A DNA stretch of 64,000 nt from Tabrizicola thermarum (GCF_003574395.1 NZ_QMJY01000013.1:310001-374000), one strand, 5' to 3'. Positions 8,293 to 17,511 are shown, numbered from the stretch's first letter. Notes: a model not told the origin generated them from the letters alone. Numbers and translations: made by a program.

Positions 8293-8949
8293 ATGTTCAC
8301 CGCAGCCGACCTGCCGGACACGATTCCGGTCTTTCCCCTGCCGGGGGCGCTCATGCTCCCCCGGGCACGCCTGCCGCTGCACATCTTCGAGCCCCGCTAT
8401 CTGGCGATGATCGAGGATTGCCTGAAGACCCCGCATCGGCTGATCGGCATGATCCAGCCGCGCGAGACGCCGGCCAGCGAAAGGCGCGCGGGGGAAAAGC
8501 GGCTCCAGGCCATCGGCTGCGCAGGCCGCCTGACCGGGTTCTCGGAAACCGAGGACGGTCGCTACATGATTACCCTCTCGGGGATCTCGCGCTTTCGCGT
8601 CCGCGAGGAGGTGCAAGGCTTCACCCCCTACCGCCGCTGTCTGGTGGACTGGGCGCCCTTCACCCGCGACCTCGGCCCCACCGAAGACGACCCCGGCTTC
8701 CGGCGCGAGGATTTCATGGGCCTGCTCGGGCGCTACTTCACCAAGCTGAACCTTTCCACCGACTGGAACAGCCTCAAGGAGGCCGAGACAGAGCTTCTCA
8801 TCAACTCGCTCTCCATGCTCTGCCCCTTCTCGCCCGAGGACAAGCAGGCGCTTCTCGAAGCCCCGACTCTCGTCACCCGGCGCGAGACCATGGTCACGCT
8901 GATCGAATTCGCCCTGCGCGGCGGCGCCGACGAAGAGATCCTGCAATGA
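8293..8949 (+). CDS. LON substrate-binding domain protein
   Basis: A 218-residue protein consisting of the N-terminal domain of Lon proteases (PUA-like fold) with no AAA+ or protease domain. Recognisable features are the opening [26 protein letters not shown] and the segment LIGMIQPRE. Function is unknown; a substrate-recognition or adaptor role is often assumed. The start is the ATG at 8293 after TTTGGGGATC; a TTG nine bases earlier is less likely. Its stop overlaps the start of the Trm112-family gene (ATGA). Confidence 0.85.
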   Translation: MFTAADLPDTIPVFPLPGALMLPRARLPLHIFEPRYLAMIEDCLKTPHRLIGMIQPRETPASERRAGEKRLQAIGCAGRLTGFSETEDGRYMITLSGISRFRVREEVQGFTPYRRCLVDWAPFTRDLGPTEDDPGFRREDFMGLLGRYFTKLNLSTDWNSLKEAETELLINSLSMLCPFSPEDKQALLEAPTLVTRRETMVTLIEFALRGGADEEILQ

Positions 8950-9122
8950 CCGAGGCCGCCGACCGCCGCATGCTCGAGGCTCTGGTCTGCCCCGTCACCC
9001 ACGCTGTCCTGACCTATGACGCCGACCGGCAGGAGCTTGTCTCCAAGGCCGCGCACCTCGCCTTCCCGATCCGCGACGGCATCCCGGTCATGCTGCTCAG
9101 CGAGGCGCGCGAGGTGGACTAG
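8946..9122 (+). CDS. Trm112 family protein
   Basis: A 58-residue protein of the Trm112/UPF0434 family. It shows the family's [13 protein letters not shown] and [17 protein letters not shown] segments. The zinc-ribbon cysteines are mostly lost (only one cysteine, in VCPVTH), as is usual in alphaproteobacterial members. Eukaryotic Trm112 activates methyltransferases; the bacterial role is not settled. The start overlaps the stop of the LON-domain gene by four bases, so translation is probably coupled. Confidence 0.88.
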   Translation: MTEAADRRMLEALVCPVTHAVLTYDADRQELVSKAAHLAFPIRDGIPVMLLSEAREVD

Positions 9123-9178
9123 GCTTTCCGCCTTGGCAATCCGCTGAAAGCCCGTTACTGATCCGCCAGCGAACTTGG

Positions 9179-9278
9179 AGCCGGGTGCAACTCCCGGCTG
9201 GCTCTTCCGGCCGCCGATCCGCCGGACCACCGTCAAACCGACCCATGCCACAGATCAACCGTCGGTCGCCGGCGGATT
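9179..9278 (+). ncRNA. Structured 5' leader of the SulP gene (candidate cis-regulatory RNA)
   Basis: The 175-base gap before the SulP start contains two strong stems. The first is AGCCGGG/CCCGGCT (9179-9199) with a seven-base loop. The second is a long two-level hairpin: outer stem GATCCGCCGG (9216-9225) with CCGGCGGATT (9269-9278), and inner stem ACCGAC (9237-9242) with GTCGGT (9261-9266). No reading frame with recognisable homology crosses it. A published alphaproteobacterial RNA motif called sul1 is, as I recall, linked to sulfate transporter genes. I cannot test the match here. Confidence 0.5.
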
Positions 9279-9297
9279 GGTCCCGAACGGATTTTTC

Positions 9298-10788
9298 GTG
9301 ATTGCACTCGACGCCTACCGCAATCAGTGGTCCGGCAACATCAAGCCCGACCTTTTGTCCGGTCTTGTCGTCGCCCTCGCCCTGATCCCCGAGGCCATCG
9401 CCTTCTCCATCATCGCGGGCGTAGACCCGAAGGTCGGCCTCTACGCCAGCTTCTCCATCGCCGTCATCACCGCCATCGCAGGCGGCAGGCCCGGGATGAT
9501 CTCGGCCGCCACGGCGGCGACCGCCGTGCTGATGGTCACGCTGGTCCGCGACCACGGCCTGCAATACCTCCTGGCCACGACCATCCTTGCCGGCCTGCTG
9601 CAAATCGCCATGGGCCTTGCCCGGCTGGACTTTGTCATGCGCTACGTCTCGAAATCGGTGATGACCGGCTTTGTGAACGCGCTGGCGATCCTGATCTTCA
9701 TGGCCCAACTGCCCGAGCTTGACCCCCGGCAGGTCACCTGGGCGACCTATGCCCTCGTCGCCGCCGGCCTCGCCATCATCTACCTCTTTCCCTATGTCAC
9801 CAAGGCCATCCCCTCGCCCCTGGTCACGATCGTCGTCCTCACCGCCCTGACCATGACCTTCGGCTGGGACGTCCGCACGGTGGGCGACATGGGCGCGCTG
9901 CCCGACACGCTGCCGGTCTTCCTGATCCCGGACGTGCCCCTGAACCTGGAAACGCTCCAGATCATCTTCCCCTACGCCCTTGCGGTGGCGGTCGTCGGCC
10001 TTCTGGAAAGCCTGATGACGCAATCGCTGGTCGATGACCTCACCGACACGAAATCCGACCGCAACCAGGAATGCATCGGCCAGGGCCTTGCCAACACCGC
10101 CACCGGCTTCATCGGCGGCATGGCGGGCTGCGCGATGATCGGGCAAAGCATGATCAACGTGAAATCCGGCGGACGCGGGCGGCTGTCCTGCGCCTTTGCC
10201 GGTGTGATGCTCCTGATCTTCTGCGTGGGCCTTGGCGACTGGGTCAGCCAGATCCCGATGCCCGCGCTGGTGGCGATCATGGTCATGGTCTCGATCGGCA
10301 CATTCTCCTGGTCCTCGATCAGGAACCTTGCCACCCATCCCCGCTCCTCCTCGGTCGTCATGCTGGCGACGGTGGCTGCCGTCGTCTACACCCACAACCT
10401 CGCCATCGGAGTCCTCCTCGGCGTTCTCCTCTCCGGCATCTTCTTCGCCGGCAAGATCGCCCAGCTCTTCCGCGTCACCAGCACGATCACCGCCGACGGC
10501 CGCACCCGCACCTACCGCGTGGAAGGCCAGCTCTTCTATGCCTCGGTCGAGGATTTCATGGCCGCTTTCGACTTCAAGGAAGCCCTTGACCGCGTGGTGA
10601 TCGACGTCACCGACGCGCATATCTGGGACATCTCCTCGGTGCAGGCGCTGGACATGGCGGTCCTGAAATTCCGCCGTGACGGGGCCGAGGTCGAGATCGT
10701 CGGCATGAACGCCGCCTCCGAAACCATCGTCGACAGGCTTGCGATCCATGACAAGCCCGGCGCGATGGACAAGCTGATGGCGCATTGA
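9298..10788 (+). CDS. SulP family inorganic anion transporter
   Basis: A 496-residue SLC26/SulP transporter with 10-14 hydrophobic segments and a C-terminal cytoplasmic STAS domain (from about [19 protein letters not shown], with [19 protein letters not shown]). Family hallmarks are [23 protein letters not shown] near the N-terminus and [14 protein letters not shown]. Likely substrates are sulfate, bicarbonate or another anion. The start is uncertain: GTG at 9298 ([11 protein letters not shown]) fits family length, while a TTG 123 bases earlier would run through the structured leader. A universal stress protein gene follows 14 bases downstream. Confidence 0.85.
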   Translation: MIALDAYRNQWSGNIKPDLLSGLVVALALIPEAIAFSIIAGVDPKVGLYASFSIAVITAIAGGRPGMISAATAATAVLMVTLVRDHGLQYLLATTILAGLLQIAMGLARLDFVMRYVSKSVMTGFVNALAILIFMAQLPELDPRQVTWATYALVAAGLAIIYLFPYVTKAIPSPLVTIVVLTALTMTFGWDVRTVGDMGALPDTLPVFLIPDVPLNLETLQIIFPYALAVAVVGLLESLMTQSLVDDLTDTKSDRNQECIGQGLANTATGFIGGMAGCAMIGQSMINVKSGGRGRLSCAFAGVMLLIFCVGLGDWVSQIPMPALVAIMVMVSIGTFSWSSIRNLATHPRSSSVVMLATVAAVVYTHNLAIGVLLGVLLSGIFFAGKIAQLFRVTSTITADGRTRTYRVEGQLFYASVEDFMAAFDFKEALDRVVIDVTDAHIWDISSVQALDMAVLKFRRDGAEVEIVGMNAASETIVDRLAIHDKPGAMDKLMAH

Positions 10789-10802
10789 GAAAGGGCCACG
10801 AC

Positions 10803-11723
10803 ATGACCGAACACCCGCAGAAGATCGTCGCCCTCGTGGATGGCTCCGTCTATTCGGCCAGCGTATGCGACCACGCCGCCTGGATTTCGCAACGCACCGG
10901 CGCGCCGGTGGAACTGATCCACGTCCTCGGCCGCCGCGAGGCCGCGGATACCCATGACCGCTCGGGCGCGATCAGGCTTGGCGCGCGGACGGAACTCCTG
11001 AACCAACTGGCCGAGCTTGACGCGCAACGCGCCAGGCTCATCAGCCACCGGGGCCGGGCCATTCTGGAAGACGCCCGCGCGATCCTCGACCGCGACGGAG
11101 TGCATGAGATCACCACCCGCCTGCGCCACGGCGACATCGTCGAGACGGTGGCCGAAGTCGAAAAGGACGCCCGCGTCATCCTGATCGGCAAGCGCGGCGA
11201 GGCGGCGGATTTCGCCAGGGGGCATCTGGGCTCCAACCTCGAACGCATCGTGCGCGCCAGCCACAAGCCGGTCTTCGTCGCCTCGCGCGCGTTCAAGCCG
11301 ATCTCGAAGGTGCTGGTCGCCTACGATGGCGGCGCTTCGGCGATGAAGGCCGTCGATCACATCGCCCGCAGCCCGCTGTTTCAGGGGCTGAGCGTGCATG
11401 TGGTGACCGTGGGCCATGCCACGCCCGAAGCGGTCAAGGGTCTGGACGATGCCAGGGCGATGCTGAAGGCCGCCGGGATTGCGGCCGAGACCTCGATCCT
11501 GCCCGGCCAGCCGGAAACCGCCCTCGGCAAGCTGGTGGATGAGGCGCAGTTCGACATGCTGGTGATGGGGGCCTATGGCCACAGCCGCATCCGCAGCCTC
11601 ATCATCGGGTCCACCACGACCGCGATGATCCGGTCCTGCAAGGTGCCGGTGGTGCTGATCCGCCAGGACGCAGGCGCGGCGGCGGGATCGGTTAACCAGA
11701 CCCTAACGCCCACGCGCAGGTGA
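10803..11723 (+). CDS. Universal stress protein, tandem Usp domains
   Basis: A 306-residue protein with two Usp domains. Each has the nucleotide-loop pattern: GKRGEAADFARGHLGSN in the first half and GAYGHSRIRSLIIGSTT in the second, which fits the ATP-binding G-2X-G-9X-G-S/T motif. It is probably co-transcribed with the SulP gene, an arrangement seen for anion transporters regulated by Usp proteins. The last residues (SVNQTLTPTRR) look like a non-native tail; they are encoded by a partial copy of the dispersed repeat found at 33.3 and 42.2 kb. Confidence 0.88.
   Translation: MTEHPQKIVALVDGSVYSASVCDHAAWISQRTGAPVELIHVLGRREAADTHDRSGAIRLGARTELLNQLAELDAQRARLISHRGRAILEDARAILDRDGVHEITTRLRHGDIVETVAEVEKDARVILIGKRGEAADFARGHLGSNLERIVRASHKPVFVASRAFKPISKVLVAYDGGASAMKAVDHIARSPLFQGLSVHVVTVGHATPEAVKGLDDARAMLKAAGIAAETSILPGQPETALGKLVDEAQFDMLVMGAYGHSRIRSLIIGSTTTAMIRSCKVPVVLIRQDAGAAAGSVNQTLTPTRR
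11690..11716. repeat. Partial copy of the 72-bp dispersed repeat inside the usp 3' end
   Basis: The bases GTTAACCAGACCCTAACG plus the following CCCAC match the outer end of the 72-bp repeats at 33249-33320 and 42213-42284, with only a few differences, and then diverge. This copy lies within the last codons of the universal stress protein and encodes its odd C-terminal tail. Confidence 0.5.
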
Positions 11724-11746
11724 CTGAAAACACTGACCCGCAAGAT

Positions 11747-11764
11747 CTGCCCACGCGTGGGCAG
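11747..11764. terminator. Perfect 18-bp palindrome between convergent genes
   Basis: CTGCCCACGCGTGGGCAG is perfectly self-complementary. It lies in the 42-base gap between the convergent universal stress protein and acyl-CoA dehydrogenase genes. It could act as a bidirectional terminator, though neither side has a T-run. Confidence 0.45.
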
Positions 11765-11765
11765 C

Positions 11766-13469
11766 TCACGCCGCCAGATCGTCCGGCCCCACCTCGTACA
11801 GCCCCGCCGCCCCTTCCCGGACCTGCGCCAGAAGGGCGCCATGTTCCGGCAGCAGCCGCCGGATCATGACCCGGGCCAGTGCCTCCCGGCCCGCGTCCGC
11901 CAGCGCCGCCTTCAGATGCGCCTGCCCGCCCAGAACCCGGGCAAAGGCCCGCAGATAGGCGACCGCCCCGGCAAAGCGGTCGTTCAGCCCCATCGCCACC
12001 AGCGCCTCGGTCGCCTCCCGCAGCGCCTCGGCCGCCGCCCAGACATCGCCCGCCAGATCGGGGAGCTTCGCCCGCGCCGCCTCGGCCCCGCGCTGGACCT
12101 CGTCGATCAGCCGGAACGCGACCTCGCCCCCGTCCGCCATCTTCCGCCCCACCAGGTCCATCGCCTGGATCCCGTTGGTCCCCTCGTAGATCGGCAGGAT
12201 GCGGGCATCCCGCAGGAACTGCGCCGCCCCGGTCTCCTCGATGAAGCCCATGCCGCCGTGCACCTGCACCCCCTGATGCGCCACCTCGCAGGCGATGTCG
12301 GTGCAGTGGGCCTTGGCGATGGGGGTCAGGAAGGCCGCCCGCGCTTTCCAGTCCGCCGCGCCCGTCGCCGTCGCCATGTCGATCGCCACCGCGCAGGAAA
12401 GGGCGATGGACCGCGCCGCGAAGACCTCGGCGCGCATCGCGGCCAGCATCCGGCGGACATCCGCGTGCTCGATGATCGCCCCGTCCTGCGATACCGGAGT
12501 CACCCCCTGCCGCCGCCCTTCGGCATAGGCCAGCGCGTGCTGCAAGGCCGCCTCGGCGACGCCCACCCCCTGCGCCGCCACCGACAGCCGGGCGTTGTTC
12601 ATCATCGTGAACATCGCCGCCATCCCGTTGTGCGGTTCTCCGACCAGCCAGCCCGTCGCGTCCTCGAACTGCATCACGCAGGTCGGGCTGCCGTGGATGC
12701 CCAGCTTGTGCTCCAGACTGACCACCCGCAGACTGTTGCGGGCCCCCGGATTGCCCGCCGCGTCGGGCAGGAACTTCGGCACCATGAACAGACTGATCCC
12801 CTTGGTCCCCGGCACCCCGTCCGGCAGCCGCGCCAGCACCAGGTGGCAGACGTTCGACACCAGATCGCTGTCGCCCCAGGTGATGAAGATCTTCTGCCCG
12901 CTGACCGCATAGGTCCCGTCCCCCTTCGGCACCGCCTTCGACCGGAGCGACCCCACGTCGGTCCCCGCGTGCGGCTCGGTCAGGTTCATCGTCCCCGACC
13001 ATTCGCCCGAAGTCAGCTTCGGCAGATACAGCGCCTTCAGCGCGTCCGAGCCGTGATGCTCCAGCGCCTCGATCTGGCCCTTCGACAAGAGCGGCTTCAG
13101 CTGCAACGCCAGACAGGCGCCCGACATCATCTCGTCCACCGACAGCGCCAGCGCGATCGGCAGGCCCATCCCGCCATGCTCCGGGCTTGCCGCCATCCCG
13201 ACCCAGCCGCCCTCGGCAATCGCGCGGTAACCCTCGGCATAGCCGGGAGAGGACACCACCGCCCCGTTCTCCAGCCGCGCCGGGTTCAGATCGCCCGCCC
13301 GGTTCAGCGGGGCGAGCACATCCGTCGAAATCCGCCCCGCCTCGGCCAGGATAGCCTCGGTCAGGTCCGGCGTGGCGCTGGAAAACCTCGGCGTGGCCGC
13401 AACCTCCGCAAAGCCCACGACGTGATCCAGGATGAACCGGATATCCTTGACCGGAGCGCGATAGGGCAT
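11766..13469 (-). CDS. Acyl-CoA dehydrogenase with C-terminal extension
   Basis: A 567-residue FAD-dependent acyl-CoA dehydrogenase of the long subfamily that has an extra C-terminal helical domain. This group includes DmdC (3-methylmercaptopropionyl-CoA dehydrogenase) as well as fatty acyl-CoA enzymes. The flavin/substrate segment TEPHAGTDVGSL and the catalytic base Glu429 in IYEGTNGIQ are present, so it should be active. The start at 13469 (MPYRAPVKDI) has GGGAGAGG upstream. It is divergent from sua5, with no other beta-oxidation gene adjacent, so the substrate cannot be assigned. Confidence 0.9.
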   Translation of the reverse strand: MPYRAPVKDIRFILDHVVGFAEVAATPRFSSATPDLTEAILAEAGRISTDVLAPLNRAGDLNPARLENGAVVSSPGYAEGYRAIAEGGWVGMAASPEHGGMGLPIALALSVDEMMSGACLALQLKPLLSKGQIEALEHHGSDALKALYLPKLTSGEWSGTMNLTEPHAGTDVGSLRSKAVPKGDGTYAVSGQKIFITWGDSDLVSNVCHLVLARLPDGVPGTKGISLFMVPKFLPDAAGNPGARNSLRVVSLEHKLGIHGSPTCVMQFEDATGWLVGEPHNGMAAMFTMMNNARLSVAAQGVGVAEAALQHALAYAEGRRQGVTPVSQDGAIIEHADVRRMLAAMRAEVFAARSIALSCAVAIDMATATGAADWKARAAFLTPIAKAHCTDIACEVAHQGVQVHGGMGFIEETGAAQFLRDARILPIYEGTNGIQAMDLVGRKMADGGEVAFRLIDEVQRGAEAARAKLPDLAGDVWAAAEALREATEALVAMGLNDRFAGAVAYLRAFARVLGGQAHLKAALADAGREALARVMIRRLLPEHGALLAQVREGAAGLYEVGPDDLAA

Positions 13470-13582
13470 GGACCTCTCCCGTGGCAAGCCTTGGCAAAAC
13501 AGGGGACCTGCCGTAAGGGAGGCCCCGAGCAAGGCTAGTCCTTTCGCCCAAGCCTTCAAGCCGGACGCTGCGTCAGACGCCC

Positions 13583-14530
13583 ATGACCCTTTTGCTTTCC
13601 CCCGATGACGCAGGCATCGCGCAGGCCGCAGGGCTTCTGCGCCGGGGGGAACTGGTCGCCTTCCCGACCGAGACCGTCTATGGCCTTGGCGGCGACGCGC
13701 GGTCGGACCGGGCCGTGGCGGGGATCTTCGCCGCAAAGGGCCGTCCCAGCTTCAACCCGCTGATCGTCCACCTGCCCGACCTCGCCGCGGCCGAGGCGAT
13801 TGCCGACATCGGCCCCAGGGCGCGCGACCTTGCTGCGGCCTTCTGGCCCGGACCGCTGACCCTGGTCCTGCCCCTGCGCGTCGATGCCGGGATCTCGCCG
13901 CTGGTCACCGCTGGCCTGCCCACCGTCGCGATCCGCGTTCCGGCCCATCCCCTTGCGCAACGTCTGTTGCGCGCCTTCGGCGGCCCGGTCGCCGCGCCCT
14001 CGGCCAACCCGTCGGGCCGCGTCTCGCCCACCCGGGCCGAGCATGTGCTGGACGGCCTCTCGGGCCGCATCGCCGCCGTTCTGGATGGGGGCCCCTGCGC
14101 CGTGGGACTGGAATCCACGATCCTGCTGGCTGATCCCGATCCCGTCCTCCTGCGCCCCGGTGGCCTGCCGGTCGAGGCGCTGGAGGCCGCCCTCGGGACC
14201 TCGCTTGCCATCGGCACCCCCTCCTCAAGACCCACCGCGCCCGGTCAGCTTGCCTCGCACTATGCACCGCAGGCGGGCGTGCGCCTGAACGCGACCAGCG
14301 CGCAGGCGGGCGAGGTTCTTGTCGGCTTCGGCCCGGTCAAGGGTGCGCTTACCCTGTCGGACAGCGGCGACCTGGTCGAGGCCGCCGCCCGCCTGTTCCA
14401 GACCCTGCGCGAGGCAGACCGGCTGGCCGGACCCGGCGGACACATCGCCTTTGCCCCGGTGCCCGAAAAGGGCCTTGGTCGCGCGATCAATGATCGGCTG
14501 CGCCGGGCCGCGGCACCCCGGTCGGGTTAG
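13583..14530 (+). CDS. L-threonylcarbamoyladenylate synthase (Sua5 type)
   Basis: A 315-residue enzyme that makes threonylcarbamoyl-AMP from threonine, bicarbonate and ATP, the first step of t6A37 tRNA modification. The YrdC-type N-terminal domain shows PTETVYGLG (28-36) and KGRPSFNPL (52-60). The extra C-terminal Sua5 domain is present, introduced by ASHYAPQ, making this the long Sua5 form rather than TsaC. The start follows directly from the divergent acyl-CoA dehydrogenase promoter region. Confidence 0.93.
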   Translation: MTLLLSPDDAGIAQAAGLLRRGELVAFPTETVYGLGGDARSDRAVAGIFAAKGRPSFNPLIVHLPDLAAAEAIADIGPRARDLAAAFWPGPLTLVLPLRVDAGISPLVTAGLPTVAIRVPAHPLAQRLLRAFGGPVAAPSANPSGRVSPTRAEHVLDGLSGRIAAVLDGGPCAVGLESTILLADPDPVLLRPGGLPVEALEAALGTSLAIGTPSSRPTAPGQLASHYAPQAGVRLNATSAQAGEVLVGFGPVKGALTLSDSGDLVEAAARLFQTLREADRLAGPGGHIAFAPVPEKGLGRAINDRLRRAAAPRSG

Positions 14531-14689
14531 ACCGAAACCTTTCCGTCGCCATGAAAATGCCGGTGCAAGAAACGGCGAATTTTCCCCGTCAATTTTCGTT
14601 TTACCTGTGCGATAGTTCGCCCGGGCCAGAGAGCCCGGACAATCAGACCTCCGGCCATCCAAGGCGGGACAACCAAGGGAACCGTGGAA

Positions 14690-15061
14690 ATGCTTAACGA
14701 ATTCAAAGCTTTCATTGCGCGTGGCAACGTGCTTGATCTGGCCGTCGGTGTTGTGATCGGGGCTGCCTTCACGGCCATCGTCACCTCGCTTGTGGACGAC
14801 ATCATCAACCCGCTTATCGGCCTGATCGTCGGCGGGGTGGACTTCAGCGGCCTCAGCTTCGGCATCGGCGAAGCGCAATTCATGTATGGCAACTTCATCA
14901 CCGCGATCATCAAGTTCCTGATCGTCGCCTGGGTGGTGTTCCTGATCGTGAAGGCGGTGAACCGGCTGATGCCGAAGAAGGAAGAGGCTCCGGCCGCCCC
15001 GGCCGGTCCGACGGACAATGAGCTGCTGAAGGAAATCCTTGCAACGCTGAAGGCGAAGTAA
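14690..15061 (+). CDS. mscL: Large-conductance mechanosensitive channel
   Basis: A 123-residue MscL, the homopentameric membrane channel that opens under osmotic downshock. TM1 is [20 protein letters not shown], preceded by the N-terminal helix [13 protein letters not shown]2 is [20 protein letters not shown]. The short C-terminal helix ends [15 protein letters not shown] chose the ATG at 14690 because AAGGGA lies 8 bases upstream; a GTG two codons earlier is possible. A terminator follows. The 159 bases before it hold a CCGGGC/GCCCGG stem but no gene. Confidence 0.96.
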   Translation: MLNEFKAFIARGNVLDLAVGVVIGAAFTAIVTSLVDDIINPLIGLIVGGVDFSGLSFGIGEAQFMYGNFITAIIKFLIVAWVVFLIVKAVNRLMPKKEEAPAAPAGPTDNELLKEILATLKAK

Positions 15062-15081
15062 GCCGGGTTCGGGATCGGAGC

Positions 15082-15116
15082 GGCCCGCGGGAGCAATCCT
15101 GCGGGTCGATCTTTTT
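15082..15116 (+). terminator. Rho-independent terminator after mscL
   Basis: A 10-bp stem, GGCCCGCGGG with CCTGCGGGTC (two G-U pairs) and a six-base loop, is followed by GATCTTTTT. It lies 20 bases after the mscL stop and ends at the stop codon of the convergent gene. Confidence 0.75.
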
Positions 15117-15724
15117 CAGGCAGCAGCAATCGGCGCGCGCGGCCGCAGATACCAGTACCAGAGCCGATAGGCCCACAGCGCCACAAGCGGGCCGAAATGC
15201 ACAGCGGCGGGCGGCCAGCTGCCCCAGTTGTGCAGGGCGGCCCAGTGGATCAGGACCAGCACGGCAGCAGGATAGGCCCAGCGTTGCAGCGTCTTCCAGC
15301 CCGCGTGCAGCCAGCGTTGCGCGGCGCTGTTCGAGGTGACCGCCAGCGGCACGAAGATCAGCATGGCCAGCCAGCCGGTCCAGATGTCGGTATGAGGCAG
15401 GGCTTCGACGATCCGGTCCCAGGTGCCGCGGTCGATGACGTAGATCACGGTGTGAAGGGCCGCATAGACAAAGGCCGCCACCTCGATGTCGCGGCGGTGG
15501 TGGACCAGCCAGCGCGGCCACTGGCGTCCCTTGAACAGCAGCATCAGGCCCGAGGCCATCATGCCGATGATCATGAAGCGCGCCGCCCATTCCCCTGTCG
15601 GATGCAGCAGGCGGTGGAAGGCCTGCGCGTCATCTCCGAACAATGGGCCGATCAAGGGAATGGCGGGGATGGAAAGCACGACCCAGAGGACAAGGGTCGA
15701 GGGTTTCTGGCCGAGAAATGTCAT
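15116..15724 (-). CDS. MsrQ/YedZ-like heme b membrane protein
   Basis: A 202-residue inner-membrane protein of the ferric-reductase-like transmembrane family, with about six hydrophobic segments. Histidines suited to heme ligation lie in FHRLLHPTGEW, YAALHTVIY and VLIHWAALHNW. This is the pattern of MsrQ, which passes electrons from the quinone pool to the periplasmic methionine sulfoxide reductase MsrP. No msrP gene is adjacent: the neighbours are mscL and ald. It is therefore either an orphan MsrQ with msrP elsewhere or another heme-b electron carrier of the same fold. Confidence 0.78.
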   Translation of the reverse strand: MTFLGQKPSTLVLWVVLSIPAIPLIGPLFGDDAQAFHRLLHPTGEWAARFMIIGMMASGLMLLFKGRQWPRWLVHHRRDIEVAAFVYAALHTVIYVIDRGTWDRIVEALPHTDIWTGWLAMLIFVPLAVTSNSAAQRWLHAGWKTLQRWAYPAAVLVLIHWAALHNWGSWPPAAVHFGPLVALWAYRLWYWYLRPRAPIAAA

Positions 15725-15786
15725 GGGGCACCTGTTGTCTGGTGCCCCACATACGCCGGAACCCGGCGGATCCGTCGTGATCCGGA

Positions 15787-16905
15787 TCAGAGTTTCAGCG
15801 CCTCCGCTGCCGAAATCACCGGCATGTTCAGCGCAACCCCGACCGCCTCGTAGGTCAGCTTGCCCGCATGCACGTTCAAACCGTTCAACAGGTGCTTGTC
15901 GTCCGCGCAGGCCTTCTTCCAGCCCTTGTCGGCCAGCGCCAGCATGAAGGGCATCGTCGCGTTGCCCAGCGCCTGCGTCGAGGTGCGCGCCACGGCGCCG
16001 GGCATGTTGGCAACGCAGTAATGCATGATGCCGTCGACTTCGTAGATCGGGTCCTGATGCGTGGTCGGCCTCGAGGTCTCGAAACAGCCGCCCTGGTCGA
16101 TGGCGACGTCCACCAGCGCCGCACCAGGCTTCAGCTCCTTCAGTTGCGCCCTGGAGATCAGCTTCGGCGCCGCCGCGCCCGGGATCAGCACCGCGCCGAT
16201 GATGAGATCGGCCTCGCGCGCCAGCGCAATTGTGTTCCCCGCGCTTGCATAGGCGTTCTTGAACTGGCCGCCAAAGACATCGTCCAGATAGCGCAGCCGG
16301 TTGATCGACCGGTCCAGCACGGTGACATCCGCGCCCATCCCCGCCGCGACCTTGGCCGCATGGGTGCCGACGACCCCGCCGCCGATGACCAGCACGCGGG
16401 CAGGCGACACGCCCGGCACACCGCCCAGCAGCACGCCCCGCCCGCCGTTGGCCTTCTGCAAGGTCCAGGCCCCGACCTGCGGCGCCAGACGGCCCGCCAC
16501 CTCGGACATCGGCGCCAGCAGCGGCAACCCGCCGCGGTCGTCGGTCACGGTTTCATAAGCGATGCAGGTCGCCCCGCTGGCCAGAAGATCCCTGGTCTGC
16601 TCGGGATCGGGCGCAAGGTGCAGGTAGGTGAACAGCACCTGACCTTCGCGCAGACGCTTCCGCTCCACCGCCTGAGGCTCCTTGACCTTGACGATCATGT
16701 CGGCCTTGGCAAAGACCTCCTCGGCCGTGTCGACGATCTTCGCCCCCGCCGCCACATAATCGGCATCGGCAAAGCCCGCGCCCATTCCGGCCCTGGCCTC
16801 GATCATCACTTCATGGCCATGGTTGACAGCCTCCCGCACGGCGTCGGGCGTCATGCCGACGCGGAACTCCTGCGGCTTGATCTCTTTCGGGCATCCGATT
16901 CTCAT
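15787..16905 (-). CDS. ald: Alanine dehydrogenase
   Basis: A 372-residue NAD-dependent alanine dehydrogenase that interconverts alanine with pyruvate and ammonia. Lys75 (VKVKEP) and His96 (YLHLA) sit exactly where the pyruvate-binding lysine and catalytic histidine are known in the family. The NAD motif VIGGGVVGTHAA begins at about 174. The C-terminal NMPGAVARTSTQAL segment is typical. GGAGGAA precedes the start at 16905. It is divergently transcribed from an Lrp-type regulator 141 bases away, the usual arrangement for amino-acid-responsive control. Confidence 0.95.
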   Translation of the reverse strand: MRIGCPKEIKPQEFRVGMTPDAVREAVNHGHEVMIEARAGMGAGFADADYVAAGAKIVDTAEEVFAKADMIVKVKEPQAVERKRLREGQVLFTYLHLAPDPEQTRDLLASGATCIAYETVTDDRGGLPLLAPMSEVAGRLAPQVGAWTLQKANGGRGVLLGGVPGVSPARVLVIGGGVVGTHAAKVAAGMGADVTVLDRSINRLRYLDDVFGGQFKNAYASAGNTIALAREADLIIGAVLIPGAAAPKLISRAQLKELKPGAALVDVAIDQGGCFETSRPTTHQDPIYEVDGIMHYCVANMPGAVARTSTQALGNATMPFMLALADKGWKKACADDKHLLNGLNVHAGKLTYEAVGVALNMPVISAAEALKL

Positions 16906-17046
16906 GATTTCCTCCCTCTTGGGACCTGGTCCCTGTGCAAGCAATCCTGATCCGATTTCCTGACGATGCTTTGAATTCTGGTTGGCGCTTTGCTGCATCC
17001 GGCGTAGATTCTTCGGACGAACCAGCCAACAAGCGCAGAATCTTCC
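16906..17046. promoter_or_regulatory. Divergent ald/Lrp promoter region
   Basis: This 141-base region between ald and the Lrp-type gene must hold both promoters and probably the regulator's binding site. An imperfect inverted repeat is visible, with GAATTCTGGTTGGC on one side and GCCAACAAGCGCAGAATC (reverse orientation) on the other. The ATTCTG/CAGAAT ends are exact. Role inferred from the gene arrangement. Confidence 0.4.
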
Positions 17047-17511
17047 ATGGCCCTGGACCTTGACGCCACCGACCGCCGCATCCTGACCGTGTTGCAGAAG
17101 AACGGCCGGATCACCAACGCCGAACTGTCCGAGGCGGTGAACCTGTCGCCCTCGGCCTGTCATCGGCGCGTGCAGCGGCTGGAGGAAGAGAAGTATATCG
17201 CAGGCTACGTCGCGCTTCTGGACGCGCGGCGCCTGGGGCGGATGACCACGGTCTTCGTGGAGATCACCCTGCAAAGCCAGGCCGAAGACCTGCTGGACGC
17301 CTTCGAACGCGAGGTGGCCAAGGTGCCGGACCTCTTGGAATGTCACCTGATGGCGGGGACGGCGGACTATCTGCTCAAGCTGATGGCCGAAGATACCGAG
17401 GACTTCGCCCGCATCCACCGCCAGTTCCTGTCGCGCCTGCCGGGCGTGCGGCAGATGCAGTCCAGCTTCGCGCTGCGGACCGTGGTCAAGACGACCGCGC
17501 TGGCGGTCTAG
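17047..17511 (+). CDS. Lrp/AsnC family transcriptional regulator (probable ald regulator)
   Basis: A 154-residue Lrp/AsnC protein. The N-terminal winged helix-turn-helix covers about residues 8-50 (DATDRRILTVLQKNGRITNAE, then LSPSACHRRVQRLEE). The C-terminal RAM ligand-binding domain carries LLECHLMAGTADYLLKL, the usual amino-acid-sensing G-x-x-D-Y pattern. Divergence from ald suggests it is the local alanine-responsive activator (AldR-like). Its end overlaps the convergent TetR gene by four bases. Confidence 0.9.
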   Translation: MALDLDATDRRILTVLQKNGRITNAELSEAVNLSPSACHRRVQRLEEEKYIAGYVALLDARRLGRMTTVFVEITLQSQAEDLLDAFEREVAKVPDLLECHLMAGTADYLLKLMAEDTEDFARIHRQFLSRLPGVRQMQSSFALRTVVKTTALAV

